Made by a program: the position numbers and the translations under genes | Notes under the pieces: model-generated | Seen by the model: the letters and a program-made list of their open reading frames with translations, nothing else | What the model was told of the DNA's origin: nothing | The model's database searches: none | Part shown: one piece after another, positions 1 through 9,988 of the stretch | How positions within the stretch are numbered: position 1 is the first letter of the stretch | How the letters are laid out: every line of letters begins with the position of its first letter | Assembly (NCBI GenBank): GCA_963803115.1 | Contig: CAWDLN010000027.1 | Coordinates: 145,782 to 209,781, forward strand | Direction: 5' to 3' | From: DATBGZ01 sp963803115 | GTDB lineage: Bacteria > Actinomycetota > Actinomycetes > Mycobacteriales > Micromonosporaceae | Length of the DNA: 64,000 bases

Positions 1-821
1 CCGGCCCGCAGGGTGGCTCGGATCGTCTCGTCCCGCAGCTCGGAGAGTGAATAGAGGCGTCCGTTCAACGAGTCGATGATGTCCCCCAGTTCGACCACGG
101 TGCCCGGATCGGCGTACGTGACGTGCAGTGTCGAGACCGCTGGGCGGGCGGCCAGCATCCGCTCCGCGGTGGTCCGGGCCAGTGCTGCGGCCTCCGGTAC
201 CGGCCACCCCGCGTTCTCGACCAGCGCCGCGGCGGCCTGGTCGCGCAACGCGATCAGCCAAGCCCGGTAGGACTCAACGAGTCGCTGCTGCTCGGCGATC
301 GCTCGCAGGCGAGCCAACGGCTCGATCGGGAGACCGAATTCGGCCCTTCCGGTGGCCGGGTTCGGCCGGCCCCGGATGTGGGCGGCGGCGAGCCGCCGGG
401 CGTCGGTCAGCAACGCCCGGAACTCCCCCACCTCGGCCTGGGCATGCCGAAGATCGCCCTCGGCCAGGGCCGCGGCCGCGGCGTCGGTAGCCAACCGGAA
501 CCCACCATCCGGGGTGGCCTCGGCGACCGCCGCCCGGACTCGATGAGCATGGGAGCCGTCGCCGTAGATGACGCGGGCCAACGTGTACAGACTCCAGCCG
601 AACGCGGCATGCAACCGGGCGGCCGCCCGATCCCGACCGACCAGCACGGTCCGGTAGGCATCCGCGATGTCGACGGTGAGCATGCCAGCGACGAGCGCGT
701 CATCGATCGGTCCCGCCGCACGCAGCGTCTCCATCCTCTGCCGGAGCCCGGCCGCGCTGTGCCGTGGCCGCTCAGTACGCAGCGACGAGCGCCGTTCCGG
801 CGGCTGAGGTTGGGCCACCAC
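1..821 (-). CDS. Hypothetical helical protein, partial (runs off left edge)
   Basis: An uninterrupted frame of about 273 codons starts at a GTG at 821 (a second GTG follows at 818) and leaves the window with no stop. An in-frame TAG at 828-830 fixes the upstream limit. The product is rich in Ala, Arg, Leu and Glu with stretches such as GRDRAAARLHAAFGW and IAEQQRLVESYRAWL, which look helical and perhaps coiled-coil. I do not recognise a family. It is divergent from the fasR-like gene with about 40 bp between the starts, so the two probably share a control region. A 254-codon frame on the other strand over the same DNA has shadow-like Arg/Pro/Gly composition. Confidence 0.6.
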   Translation of the reverse strand, partial: MVAQPQPPERRSSLRTERPRHSAAGLRQRMETLRAAGPIDDALVAGMLTVDIADAYRTVLVGRDRAAARLHAAFGWSLYTLARVIYGDGSHAHRVRAAVAEATPDGGFRLATDAAAAALAEGDLRHAQAEVGEFRALLTDARRLAAAHIRGRPNPATGRAEFGLPIEPLARLRAIAEQQRLVESYRAWLIALRDQAAAALVENAGWPVPEAAALARTTAERMLAARPAVSTLHVTYADPGTVVELGDIIDSLNGRLYSLSELRDETIRATLRA

Positions 822-861
822 CTGAAACTAGCCGCCCTACGGCGCACGCGGTGCCGATCCG

Positions 862-2109
862 ATGCTCATGGATGTGTGTCAGGCTGAGCGAGTGAGCGCC
901 GAGGGCATCGAGGACAGCATTCGAGCGATCGAACGCGCCGCCGGTGCCCTTGCCACCGCCAGCGTGGCCCGGATGGACGACGTGCTGCCGTGGTTTCGTG
1001 AGCTACCGGCCGACCAGCGTTCCTGGGTGACATTTGTCGCGCAGGCCGGCGTGAGCTCGTTCGTGGCGTGGCTTCGACAGCCGGGCGGGCAGGGACCCCA
1101 CGAACTCGCGGACGAAATCTTCGATGCCGCGCCTCGTACGCTCGCCCGGTCCATCAGCCTCCAGCACACCGTGCAGCTCATCAAGGTGACCATCGACGTC
1201 GTCGAGGAGCAGGTGACTCGCTTGGCCGCGCCCGGCCAGGAGGCGATCGTCTCCGACGCGATGCTCCGGTTCTCGCGCGAGGTCGCTTTCAGCGCGGCCC
1301 GGGTCTACGCGCGCGCGGCCGAGTCGCGGGGGACCTGGGATGCCCGACTGCAGGCCCTGATGGTCGACACGCTCGTGCGGGGCGATGCCCCCGACGAGCT
1401 CGCCAGCCGGGCCGCGGCACTGGGCTGGGACGACCGAACCCCGGTGGCGGTCGCGGTGGGCCGGTCCCCCGGCGGCGACGCACCGGCGGTGCTGCACACG
1501 GTCCACCGTTTAGCCCGGCGAATGGGGGTGGACGTGGTCGGTGGCGTGCACGGCAATCGCCTGGTCCTGGTGCTCGGCGGCGCCGAGGATCCCCTGGCGG
1601 CATCGGAGAAGTTGTTGGCCAGCTTCGGTGATGGCCCGGTGGTGGTGGGCCCGGGGGTGCCCACACTCGACGAGGCCGCGGACTCGGCCCGGGCGGCTCT
1701 GGCCGGGTTCCGGGTCGCGCCGGCCTGGCCCACGGCGCCGCGTCCGGTCGCCGCCGTCTCCCTGCTGCCCGAACGCGCGCTCGCGGGTGAGGCGGAGGCG
1801 CGCCGCGTCCTGCGGCACGAGACCTATGGTGCGCTGGTACGGGCGGGCGGCGAGTTCCTGGAGACGCTCGACGCGTTCTTCACCTCGGGCGGGGTCCTGG
1901 AGAGCGCCGCTCGAGCGCTGTACGTGCACCCGAACACGGTGCGTTACCGGCTACGCCGTGTGGGAGAGATCACCGGCTTGTCACCCATGTTGCCCCGGGA
2001 CGCGTTCACCCTCCGGATCGCCCTCACGGTCGGCCGGCTGGACCCCTCGGCGACCCCCCACCACACGCAGAGCGACCTGCGCGAACGCCCCGAAGTCGGC
2101 ACCCGATGA
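862..2109 (+). CDS. fasR: PucR-family transcriptional regulator, FasR-like
   Basis: Up to 415 residues with the PucR/CdaR layout: an N-terminal helical sensor region, a central domain (about residues 170-290) and a C-terminal helix-turn-helix (HTH_30) containing ARALYVHPNTVRYRL at about 350-365. The gene sits immediately upstream of fabD in the same orientation, the position of FasR in Streptomyces, where it activates the fabD-fabH-acpP-fabF operon. That position is the main reason for the specific name. The start is uncertain: ATG at 862 or 868, or GTG at 892, which begins V-S-A-E-G; none has a strong ribosome binding site. Unlike the fab genes downstream, this frame is intact. Confidence 0.8.
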   Translation: MLMDVCQAERVSAEGIEDSIRAIERAAGALATASVARMDDVLPWFRELPADQRSWVTFVAQAGVSSFVAWLRQPGGQGPHELADEIFDAAPRTLARSISLQHTVQLIKVTIDVVEEQVTRLAAPGQEAIVSDAMLRFSREVAFSAARVYARAAESRGTWDARLQALMVDTLVRGDAPDELASRAAALGWDDRTPVAVAVGRSPGGDAPAVLHTVHRLARRMGVDVVGGVHGNRLVLVLGGAEDPLAASEKLLASFGDGPVVVGPGVPTLDEAADSARAALAGFRVAPAWPTAPRPVAAVSLLPERALAGEAEARRVLRHETYGALVRAGGEFLETLDAFFTSGGVLESAARALYVHPNTVRYRLRRVGEITGLSPMLPRDAFTLRIALTVGRLDPSATPHHTQSDLRERPEVGTR

Positions 2110-2135
2110 CGGCCGCTCGGCCGGGAGCACGAAAA

Positions 2136-2170
2136 TTGACAATGGTCTGTCTATTGTAGGATCCCTACAA
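2136..2170 (+). promoter_or_regulatory. fab operon promoter with overlapping inverted repeat
   Basis: TTGACA (2136-2141) and TAGGAT (2157-2162) form a -35/-10 pair with a 15 bp spacer upstream of fabD. A perfect 7 bp inverted repeat, TTGTAGG-ATC-CCTACAA, spans 2154-2170 and covers the -10 box. It is a good candidate operator for the adjacent FasR-like protein or another lipid-sensing regulator. The elements are seen directly; the factor that binds them is inferred. Confidence 0.6.
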
Positions 2171-2237
2171 CTTTGGTCGTAGAGTTTGGTGCGCCAGAGG
2201 GGCGAAGTGACCGCCCGGTATCCGGGACAGTCGAGCA

Positions 2238-3398
2238 GTGCTCGCAGTTCTCGCGCCGGGACAAGGCTCCCAGAAGCCCGGCTTCCTGGCTCCGTGGCTC
2301 GACCTCCCCGGCACCGAGGCGAGGCTGCGCTGGTGGTCCGCGCTCGCCGGCATCGATCTGATCCAACTGGGCACCACGGCCGACGCCGACGAGATCCGCG
2401 ACACGGCCAAGACCCAGCCGCTGCTCGTGTCGGCCGCCCTCGTCGCGGCCGAGCACCTCGGCGCCTCCGACCTCGGCGTCGTGGCGGGCCACAGCGTCGG
2501 TGAGATCGGCGCCGCCGCGCTCGCGGGCGTGCTTACGCCCGAGACCGCCATCACCTTCGCCGCCGTGCGCGGACGCGAGATGGCCGCCGCCTGTGCGATC
2601 GAGCCGACCGGCATGAGCGCCGTACTCGGTGGTGACCCGGAGGAGGTTGTGGCAGCGATCGACGCCGCCGGCCTATTTCCGGCCAACCGCAACGGCGCCG
2701 GCCAGATCGTGGCCGCCGGGTCGCTCGCCGGACTCGAGAAGTTCTCCGCCTCGCCGCCCGCCCGGGCCAAGGTGATCGCGCTGCAGGTCGCCGGCGCGTT
2801 CCACACGCCGTACATGGCCCCAGCCGAGAAGGCGCTCGCCGCGCTCGCCGGCGGCATCACGCCGGCCACACCGCGACGGATCCTACTGTCCAATGCGGAC
2901 GGTTCCGGGGTCAGGCGACGGGGCCACGATGCTGCGCGTCTGGTCGCTCAGGTGACCGCGCCAGTGCGCTGGGATCTGTGCATGGACACCCTGCCGATCT
3001 CGGCGTCACCGGCATCATCGAGCTTCCGCCGGCCGGCACGCTCGCGGGACTGGCCAAGCGGGAGCTGAAGGGCTCCGAGATCGTCACGGTGAACACGCCG
3101 GACGACCTGGCCGCCGCACGCGATCTCATCGCCCGCCACGGCATGGCGCCGAGCCATGAACCGACGATGGCGTTCGTGCTCGCGGTCGCCACCGTCGGCG
3201 GTACCTTCGAACCGCTGCCCGATCTCGTCGAGGGAGATCAGATCAAAGCCGGCCAGGTGCTCGGGCACATCATCACCCGGCAGGGCAACGCCGAGGTGAC
3301 CGCACATGACTCCGGCCAACTCGTCGAGTGGCTGGCTCACCACGACGACCCGGTCAGCCCGGGCCAACCCCTCGCCCGCATCGGAGGCCCAGTCGTGA
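2238..3398 (+). CDS. fabD: Malonyl-CoA:ACP transacylase FabD with C-terminal biotinyl-like domain (frameshifted)
   Basis: FabD transfers malonyl from CoA to ACP. GTG at 2238 begins LAVLAPGQGSQ. The nucleophile motif GHSVGE is at residues 84-89 (Ser86), followed by RGREMAAAC and the active-site His in AFHTPYM. The frame is disturbed by compensating shifts near 2905-2935 and broken near 2992 (CMDTL, then ADLGVTGIIEL in another frame). After the normal FabD end (LAGLAKRELKG) the protein continues about 100 residues into a hammerhead-like segment, EGDQIKAGQVLGHII then SGQLVEWLAHHDDPVSPGQP, resembling biotin/lipoyl carriers but without a modifiable lysine in the EAMKM position. A TGA at 3396-3398 overlapping the fabH GTG is the likely true stop; the present reading misses it by one base. 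Confidence 0.85.
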
Positions 3399-3470
3399 GC
3401 GCGAGGTGCGCGCGAGCACCAGCGACGAGCGAGGAAGCGAGCCCGCAGACCACGAGGCGGGACGGATCGC
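3395..3470 (+). repeat. GAGCGA-rich repeat at the fabD/fabH junction
   Basis: This stretch is built from variants of GCGAG, GAGCGA and GAAGCGAGC. Similar purine-rich repeats are, from memory, common at gene junctions in Micromonosporaceae. It starts at the fabH GTG and is read as an extra N-terminal peptide of FabH (S-A-R-C-A-R-A-P-A-T-S-E-E-A) before the conserved core at LSLGHYQPSR. The repeat is visible; the lineage interpretation is recollection rather than a search. Confidence 0.5.
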
Positions 3471-4410
3471 GCATGCTCAGCCTCGGCCACTACCAGCCGT
3501 CGCGGGTGCTGACCAACGACGACCTGGCCCAGATGGTCGACACCAACGACGCCTGGATCCGCGACCGGGTCGGCATCGCCGAGCGCCGCATCGCGGCCGC
3601 CGACGAGACGGTGGCCGACATGGCCTCGTGCCGCGGCCGAGAAGGCGCTGGCCGGCTCGGGCCTGACCGCGGCCGACATCGACCTGGTCGTCGTCGCCAC
3701 ATGCTCCTCGGTGGACCGCTGCCCGAACGTGGCCACCCGGGTCGCGAACCGGCTGGGCATCAGCGCGCCCGGCGCGTTCGACCTCAACACCGCCTGCTCC
3801 GGCTTCTCCTACGCGCTGGCCACCGCCGACCACGCGATCCGGGCCGGCGCCGCGCGCAACGCCATCGTCATCGGAGCCGAGAAGCTGTCCGACATCACCG
3901 ACTGGACCGACCGCTCCACGGCCATCATCTTCGGCGACGGCGCCGGCGCCGCCGTGGTCACCGCCACCGCCGACGGCGGAGCCGGCCGGCAGTCGGCCCG
4001 GTGGTCTGGGGCTCCGCCCCGGACAAGGGCGACACGCTCAAGATCGAGGGCTGGCGGCCGTACATCGTGCAGGAGGGCCAGGCGGTGTTCCGCTGGGCGA
4101 CGACCGCGATCGCGCCGGTGGCGCTGCAGGCGTGCGAGAAGGCCGGGGTGCGACACCAGTCGAGATCGCCGCGTTCGTCGCCCACCAGGCCAACGCCCGC
4201 ATCATCGACGGCATCGCCAAGCGGCTCAACCTGCCGAACGCGGTCATCGCCAAGGACATCGTCGAGTCGGGCAACACCTCGGCCGCGAGCGTCCCGCTGG
4301 CCCTGTCCAAGCTGGTCGAGCGGCGGGAGGTGCCCTCGGGCGCGCCCGTGCTGCTGTTCGGCTTCGGCGGCGGCCTCACCTACGCCGGGCAGGTCGTCCG
4401 CTGCCCGTAA
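3395..4410 (+). CDS. fabH: 3-oxoacyl-ACP synthase III FabH (frameshifted)
   Basis: FabH condenses a starter acyl-CoA with malonyl-ACP to begin fatty acid synthesis. The triad is present but spread over three frames: Cys in NTACSG, His in HQANARI and Asn in GNTSAAS. Breaks lie near 3630 (one extra T before GCCGCGGCC), 3990 and 4150. The start is GTG at 3395, in a GTGA overlap with the fabD stop, and the first 30 or so residues come from the GAGCGA-type repeat. ATG at 3473 would give a start close to the family norm. The product ends VVRCP at 4410. The gene would be full length if the single-base indels were corrected. Confidence 0.85.
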
Positions 4411-4524
4411 TCGGAGATGTTCGAGCGAACGCTCTGCCTCGCGAGCATCGCCGATCCAACAAGACAGGCGACACCTCGTCGCCGCGCCCAGAACACAACA
4501 ACCTGAGAAGGGAAACCCTGTCAC

Positions 4525-4767
4525 ATGAGCAGCCGTGAGGAGATCACCGCCGGCCTCGCCGAGATCCTCGAAGAGGTCGCCGGGGTCAACCCCGCCGACG
4601 TCGCCGAGGAGAAGTCCTTCACCGAGGACCTCGACGTCGACTCGCTGTCCATGGTCGAGGTCGTCGTCGCCGCCGAGGAGAAGTTCGGCGTGAAGATCCC
4701 GGACGACGAGGTGCAGAACCTCAAGACCGTCGGCGACGCCGTCACCTACATCACCTCGAATTCCTGA
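4525..4767 (+). CDS. acpP: Acyl carrier protein
   Basis: An intact 80-residue ACP. The phosphopantetheine attachment serine is Ser40 in DVDSLSMVE, within the usual four-helix, highly acidic sequence. ATG at 4525 follows GAGAAGGG at a suitable distance. It carries the growing acyl chain for FabD, FabH and FabF, between whose genes it lies. It is one of the few genes left of 12.85 kb with no frameshift, perhaps only because it is short. Confidence 0.96.
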   Translation: MSSREEITAGLAEILEEVAGVNPADVAEEKSFTEDLDVDSLSMVEVVVAAEEKFGVKIPDDEVQNLKTVGDAVTYITSNS

Positions 4768-4786
4768 TCGAACCTGAGGTAACACC

Positions 4787-6025
4787 GTGACTCGTCCTGA
4801 CGTAGTCGTCACCGGGCTCGGCGCGACGACCCCGCTCGGCGGGGACGTCGCGTCGACCTGGGACGCCATGCTCGCCGGCCGCTCCGGGGTGACCGCCCTG
4901 ACCCAGGAGTGGGCGGAGCGCTGCCGGTGCGGATCGCCGCGCAGCTCGCCGTCGACCCGGCCGAGGTCTCGACCGGGTCAAGCTGCGCCGGCTCGACCGG
5001 TCCGAGGCGCGTCGCGCTGATCGCCGCCCAGCAGGCCTGGGCCGACGCCGGCTTGGCCGACGGCAACGGGCTGGACCCGGAGCGACTCGCGGTCAGCGTC
5101 GGCTCCGGCATCGGCGGGGCGCAGACCCTGCTCGCCCAGGACGACATCCTCGAGGCGAGCGGGCCCCGCCGGGTCTCGCCGCACACCGTGCCGATGCTCA
5201 TGCCCAACGGCCCGGCCGCGTGTCGTCGGGCTGGAACTCGGCGCCAGGGCGGGCGTCCACTGCGTCGCCAGCGCCTGCGCCACCGGCGCCGAGGCCATCG
5301 CGCTCGGGCCTGGACATCATCCGCTCCGGCCGGGCCGACGTGGTGGTCGCCGGCGGCACCGAGGCGGTCATCCACCCGCTGCCGATCGCCGGGTTCGCCT
5401 CGATGCGGGCGATGTCGACCCGCAACGACGAGCCGGAGACGGGCGTCCCGGCCGTGGGACAAGGGGCGCGACGGCTTCGTCCTCGGCGAGGGCGCCGGCC
5501 GCGGTGGTGCTCGAGCGGGCCGACCACGCCGCCGCCCGCGGGGCCCGGGTCTACGCCCGACTGGCCGGCAGCTGGCATCACCTCGGACGGCTACGACATC
5601 GTGCAGCCGCACCCCGAGGGCGCCGGCTTCGTCCGCGCGGTGCAGATGGCCGCTCGACGACGCGCGACCTCACCGGCGCGCGACATCGTGCACGTCAACG
5701 CGCACGCCACGTCGACCCCGATCGGCGACATGGCCGAGATCGTCCGGCCTGCGCGCGCGTCATCGGCGACCACCCGGTGCTCACCGCGACCAAGTCGATG
5801 ACCGGGCACCTGCTCGGCGCGGCCGGCGCGCTGGAGTCGATCGCGACCATCCTGGCCATCCGCGAGGGCGTGATCCCGCCGACCATCAACCTCGACGACC
5901 CCGAGGACGGCCTGCTCGACGTGGCCGCCCACAAGCCGCGCCAGCTGGACATCCCGGCCGCGCTGAACAACTCGTTCGGCTTCGGCGGCCACAACGTCGC
6001 GCTCATCTTCACCCGCGACGCCTGA
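4787..6025 (+). CDS. fabF: 3-oxoacyl-ACP synthase II FabF (frameshifted)
   Basis: The elongating condensing enzyme of FAS II. GTG at 4787 follows TGAGGT and begins TRPDVVVTGLGATTPLGG. The catalytic Cys is in ASACATGAEA and the two His in NAHATSTPIGD and FGFGGHN, so the full triad is encoded. At least eight single-base disruptions (near 4918, 4968, 5005, 5215, 5308, 5450, 5494, 5570, 5648 and 5665-5755) scatter the protein over all three frames. Most look like one extra G or C. If corrected, the length (about 410 residues) is normal. It lies 19 bp after acpP and 22 bp before the carboxylase gene. Confidence 0.88.
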
Positions 6026-6047
6026 GCCCCACCCCCGGAGGAACTCC

Positions 6048-7472
6048 GTGACCATCACCGCCGACGTCGACCGACGACGCCGCAGACCTCGACTACCGCG
6101 ATCCGGAGGTACGGCTGCGGGCCCTGTTCGACCGCGGCTCGCTGCGGACGATCTCGGGCCGGCGACGACTCCGGCGTGCTGAGCGCCCGGGGCGAGATCG
6201 ACGGCACGCCGGTCGTCGCCTTCGCCACCGACGCCACCCGGATGGGCGGCGCGATGGGCACCGAGGGCTGCCAGCACATCGTCGACGCGATCGACCTCGC
6301 CGTCCGCGAGCGGGTGCCGGTGCTCGGCCTGTGGCACTCCGGCGGCGCCCGGCTGGCCGAGGGCGTGGTCGCGCTCGACGGGGTCGGCCAGGTCTTCGCG
6401 GCCATGGTGCGGGCGTCCGGCCGGGTGCCGCAGATCTCGGTCGTGCTCGGCCCGGCCGCCGGCGGCGCCGCGTACGGCCCGGCGCTGACCGACATCGTGG
6501 TGATGAGCGGCGCCGGCCGGATCTTCGTCACCGGCCCCGAGGTGGTCCGCAGCGTCACCGGCGAGCAGGTCGACATGGAGCGCCTCGGCGGCCCCGAGCC
6601 GCACGGCCGCCGCTCCGGCGTGGTGCACGTGACCACAAAGGACGAGCGCGGCGCTCGGCGAGGCCCGCAAGCTGGCCGCGCTGCTGGGCCGCCAGGGCCG
6701 GCTCAGCCCGGCCGACGACCGAGGCCGAGCGCGGGCGCGACCTGGCCGCGCTGATGCCGGCCGAGGCGAACCGGGCCTACGACGTGAAGCCGGTGGTCGA
6801 CGGCGCTGCTCGACGAGCCGGGCGTGGAGCTGCACGCCAAGTGGGCGCCGAACATCGTCACCACGCTGGGCCGGTTCGCCGGCCGTACGGTCGGCGTCAT
6901 CGCCAACAACCCGCTGCGCCTGGGCGGCTGCCTGGACTCCGTCGTCGGCCGAGAAGGCGGCCCGGTTCGTGCGGATGTGCGACTCGCTCGGCGTGCCGCT
7001 GGTCGTGCTCGTCGACGTGCCCGGCTACCTGCCCGGCCTCGGCCAGGAGTGGGACGGCGTGGTGCGCCGCGGCGCCAAGCTGCTGCACGCCTTCGCCGAG
7101 GCGGTGGTGCCCCGGGTGACCCTGGTGACCCGCAAGGCGTACGGCGGCGCCTACATCGCGATGAACTCCCGCTCGCTGGGCGCCACCGCGGTCTTCGCCT
7201 GGCCCAACGCCGAGGTCGCCGTGATGGGCGCCAGCGCGGCGGTCAACATCCTGCACCGCAAGAAGCTCGCCGCCGCGCCGGCCGAGGAGCGCGAGGAGCT
7301 GCGGGCGCAGCTCATCGAGGAGCAGATCCGGACGGCCGGCGGGGTCAACCGGGCGCTGGAGATCGGCGTCGTCGACGACGTCATCACGCCCGACGAGACC
7401 CGCCGCCGCATCGCCGAGGCGCTGGCCGCCGCCCCCGCCGCCCGCGGCGCCCACGGCAACATCCCGCTCTAG
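6048..7472 (+). CDS. accD: Acyl-CoA carboxylase beta (carboxyltransferase) subunit (frameshifted)
   Basis: GTG at 6048 follows a strong GGAGGA. The product has the biotin-dependent carboxyltransferase beta fold: an N-terminal crotonase-like half (LWHSGGARLAEGV, GPAAGGAAYGPAL) and a C-terminal half (VDVPGYLPGLGQEWDGV, TRKAYGGAYIAMNS, VMGASAAVNILHRKK). It should transfer carboxyl from biotin to acetyl-CoA or propionyl-CoA; its place at the end of the fab operon favours supply of malonyl-CoA. At least six indels (near 6075, 6160, 6645, 6715, 6812, 6945) break the frame. No biotin carboxylase or carrier subunit is in the window. Confidence 0.87.
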
Positions 7473-7511
7473 TTAGCCCGCTGCTAGCGGTGGGCCTGCC
7501 GCACCTCGGCC

Positions 7512-7533
7512 GGCTCACTGATGGCTCACTGAT
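7512..7533. repeat. Two tandem copies of an 11-mer
   Basis: GGCTCACTGAT occurs twice head to tail between the convergent carboxylase and GH3 genes. No function is evident. Confidence 0.8.
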
Positions 7534-7582
7534 GGCATGGCGGAGTCAACCGGAGCAGGCCGTTGCGGGCAGGCCGTGACGG

Positions 7583-9193
7583 TCACCGGAGAGCGGCCGG
7601 TGGCGGCGCCTTGCCGGCGATCACCGCGGCCAGCGCCTCCATGGCGACCTGGGTGACCGAGTAGGTGGCGACCCGGACCGGTGAGTTCGCGGAGCTCAGC
7701 AGGTACGGCGTGTCCATCGCCACGGTGACCGCGGCGCCGTGCGGCAGGTCGCCGGTGCCGTCGCCGTAGCCGACCAGGTGCACCTGCTGGCCGCCGCTGG
7801 TGACCACTCGGACACCGGCCCGGGCGAGGGCGTCGGCGAGCCACTGGGCCTGCTGCCCCCGGCCCGCGGCGGCGGTGACCCGGATCGGGTCGGGCACGAG
7901 CGGGCCCGAGCACGGTCCGCGCAGGACGGTCACCGGCCGCGCTGCGACGGCGGCCGCCGCGGCCCGATGGTCCGATGAGTCCACAGTGGACATATCGGGC
8001 GCGGGTGCGCGGCGAGGCGGAACTTCAGCGTCAGGATCCGGGTGACCGCCTCGCACCAGCCGGTCCCGGGGCAGCCGACCGCTGGCAAGCGCGTCGAGCA
8101 GGCCCTGCCGGGCCTGGGCCACATCGGGCGGCATCAGCAGCAGGTCGTTGCCGGCCAGCATGGCCCGTACCGCGGCCTCGCCGGGTGGCCACTGCATCGC
8201 CGGCTCCATGTTGAGCGCGTCGGTGACGACCACGCCGTTGAAGCCCAGCTCGCCGCGCAGCAGGTCGATCAGCACCTTGGCCGAGAAGCTGGCCGGCACG
8301 CCAGGGTCGATCGACTCGCACGTCGAGGTGGCCCGACATCACGCTCCGACGCCGGCCTGGATGCCGGCCTGGAACGGCGGCAGGTCCTTGGCTGTCAGCG
8401 CGTCCCGGCTCTGGGTCAGCACCGGCAGCGCCGTCGTGGCTGTTGACGGTGGTGTTGCCGTGGCCCGGGAAGTGCTTGATCGCCGCGGCCACGCCGGCCG
8501 ACTGCAGGCCCTCGCACCGCCGCCGCGACCTGTGGGGCGACCACGTCCGGGTCGCGCGCCGAACGAGCGGGAGCCGATGACGTAGTTGCCGGGCGGTCCG
8601 ATCACGTCGGCGTCCGGGGCGAAGTCGACGTTGATGCCGACCGCCGCGAGTTCCTGTCCGGCGCCGGGCCAGGCCGCTTCGGTCAGGTCAGGCCGGCCCG
8701 CGGCGCCGAACGTCATAGCACTGGGCAGCTGCACCAGCCCGGACCTGATCCGGGTGACCCAGCCGTACTCCTGGTCCGTGCCGAGCAGCAGGTCCGGTTT
8801 CTGGCCGCCGACCGTCGGCGCCGCTGCCTGCAAGGCGTCAGTGAGCGACCGTACCTGCGCCGCCGTGCCACCGGCTGCGGTGTTCTGGACGTCCCCCATC
8901 AGGACCAGTCCGCCGAGGTGGAAGTCGGCGACGAGCTTCGCCGAATCTGCCGCCGCGGCACCGAGGTTGACCGAGGGCATCAGCACCTGGCCGACCAGTT
9001 CGGGATCGGTGAGTTTCGCCGCCAACGCCGCTGCGCGCTCGGCGACGAGTCTGGGCCGGGACGGACGCGGTGCGGGCTCACCGGCGTCTCCGGCCCGGGA
9101 CGAGACGAGCAGGCACTGAGCAGGGCGAGCAGGAGAGCGAGGCAGCCGCCCCGCGGGCGGCACGCCGGGGGCTGGCGCGCACCGGTCAACCAT
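7583..9193 (-). CDS. GH3 beta-N-acetylhexosaminidase-like lipoprotein (frameshifted)
   Basis: A secreted glycoside hydrolase family 3 enzyme, probably acting on N-acetylglucosamine-containing peptidoglycan fragments or chitin. KHFPGHGNTTVNSH is the NagZ-type signature and Asp in VVTDALNM is the expected nucleophile. The N-terminus encodes a lipoprotein signal (CLALLLALLSACSS, lipobox L-S-A-C) in a different frame from the catalytic domain, so shifts are needed near 9060-9170. Further breaks lie near 8520-8560, 8445, 8330 and 8060-8100. The start is ATG at 9193 or TTG at 9189. The C-terminal part resembles the extra domain of longer GH3 enzymes. Confidence 0.8.
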
Positions 9194-9227
9194 CACACAT
9201 CGGCGCGCCCCGCCGCCCATTCGGTCC

Positions 9228-9720
9228 TCAACTGACCTGGGTCAGCCTCGTCGCCGGCGCACCCTCGCCGGCGTACCGGTACGGCTCGAGCTCGGCATCC
9301 CACGCCGTGCCGAGCAGTCCGTCGAGGGCGTGGGCGATCGCCTCGCTGCCCACGGGCGCTGACCAGGACGCTGCGCACCTGGTCCTCGGTAATCATAGGT
9401 CGCCGGTGACGCTCACCGCGGCCCGGAACACGCCTCGCCCGGGTACGTACATGAAGCGCTCGCCGTCGAAGCCCGGGCTTGGCTCCTCGGTGACCTCGAA
9501 CCGGAGCATCGGCCAGCAACGCAGGGCGGCGGCGAATTCGGCCGCCGGTGCCGGGCTTGCCCGACCAGTTGCACTCGGCGCGGTGGGTGCCGGATCGACC
9601 GGCTGCGCGGACCACTCCAGGCGCACCGGCGAGCCGAGCACGCGCGCGATCGCCCACTCGACGTGGGGTACCACGGCGAGCGGGGCCGAGTGCACGTAAA
9701 CGAACACCACGGCTTGGCAC
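9228..9720 (-). CDS. DUF3145 family protein (frameshifted)
   Basis: The reassembled product is MPSRGV, then VYVHSAPLAVVPHVEWAIA, LEWSAQP, NWSGKPGTGG, LRCWPMLRFEVTEE, SVTGDLMITEDQVRS and a C-terminal RYAGEG, matching the actinobacterial DUF3145 family. In Streptomyces a DUF3145 gene also lies beside fabF, so the neighbourhood is conserved. GTG at 9720 has GGAGGT seven bases upstream. Breaks occur near 9700, 9580, 9550 and in the segment 9300-9400. Function is unknown. Confidence 0.75.
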
Positions 9721-9988
9721 GGCCTTTACCTCCAGGGATGAGGTGCGTCTTCCCCAACGACCTCATCCGGCGGTACGGCTCGTCCGCCACCTAGCTAACC
9801 GATCAACGCCTCCGGCGGGGTGAAGGATGCGCGGTTTCGACCCTGTTGCGTCACATGATGCCCGCTCAGAGGCCCTGTCCGCCACATCCGATCAGTCGGT
9901 GTGCCAGATTCGTCGGCTAGACTGGTCGCGCCGGACGTGCGTCCGGACCTCCCGTTATGTCCGTTCCTCCCGTGCAAGGAGTCCCGCG

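Noticed and set aside
123..887. Long plus-strand frame over the left-edge gene
   Set aside because: Arg/Pro/Gly-rich shadow composition; the minus-strand frame has natural composition and a defined start.
5591..6835. 414-codon minus-strand frame across fabF and accD
   Set aside because: Antisense shadow of two clearly recognised genes; His/Arg/Gly-rich without motifs.
2238..7472. Programmed ribosomal frameshifting in the fab genes
   Set aside because: Shifts are too many, differ in position between genes, lack slippery heptamers and continue into unrelated genes to 12.8 kb; sequence error explains them better.
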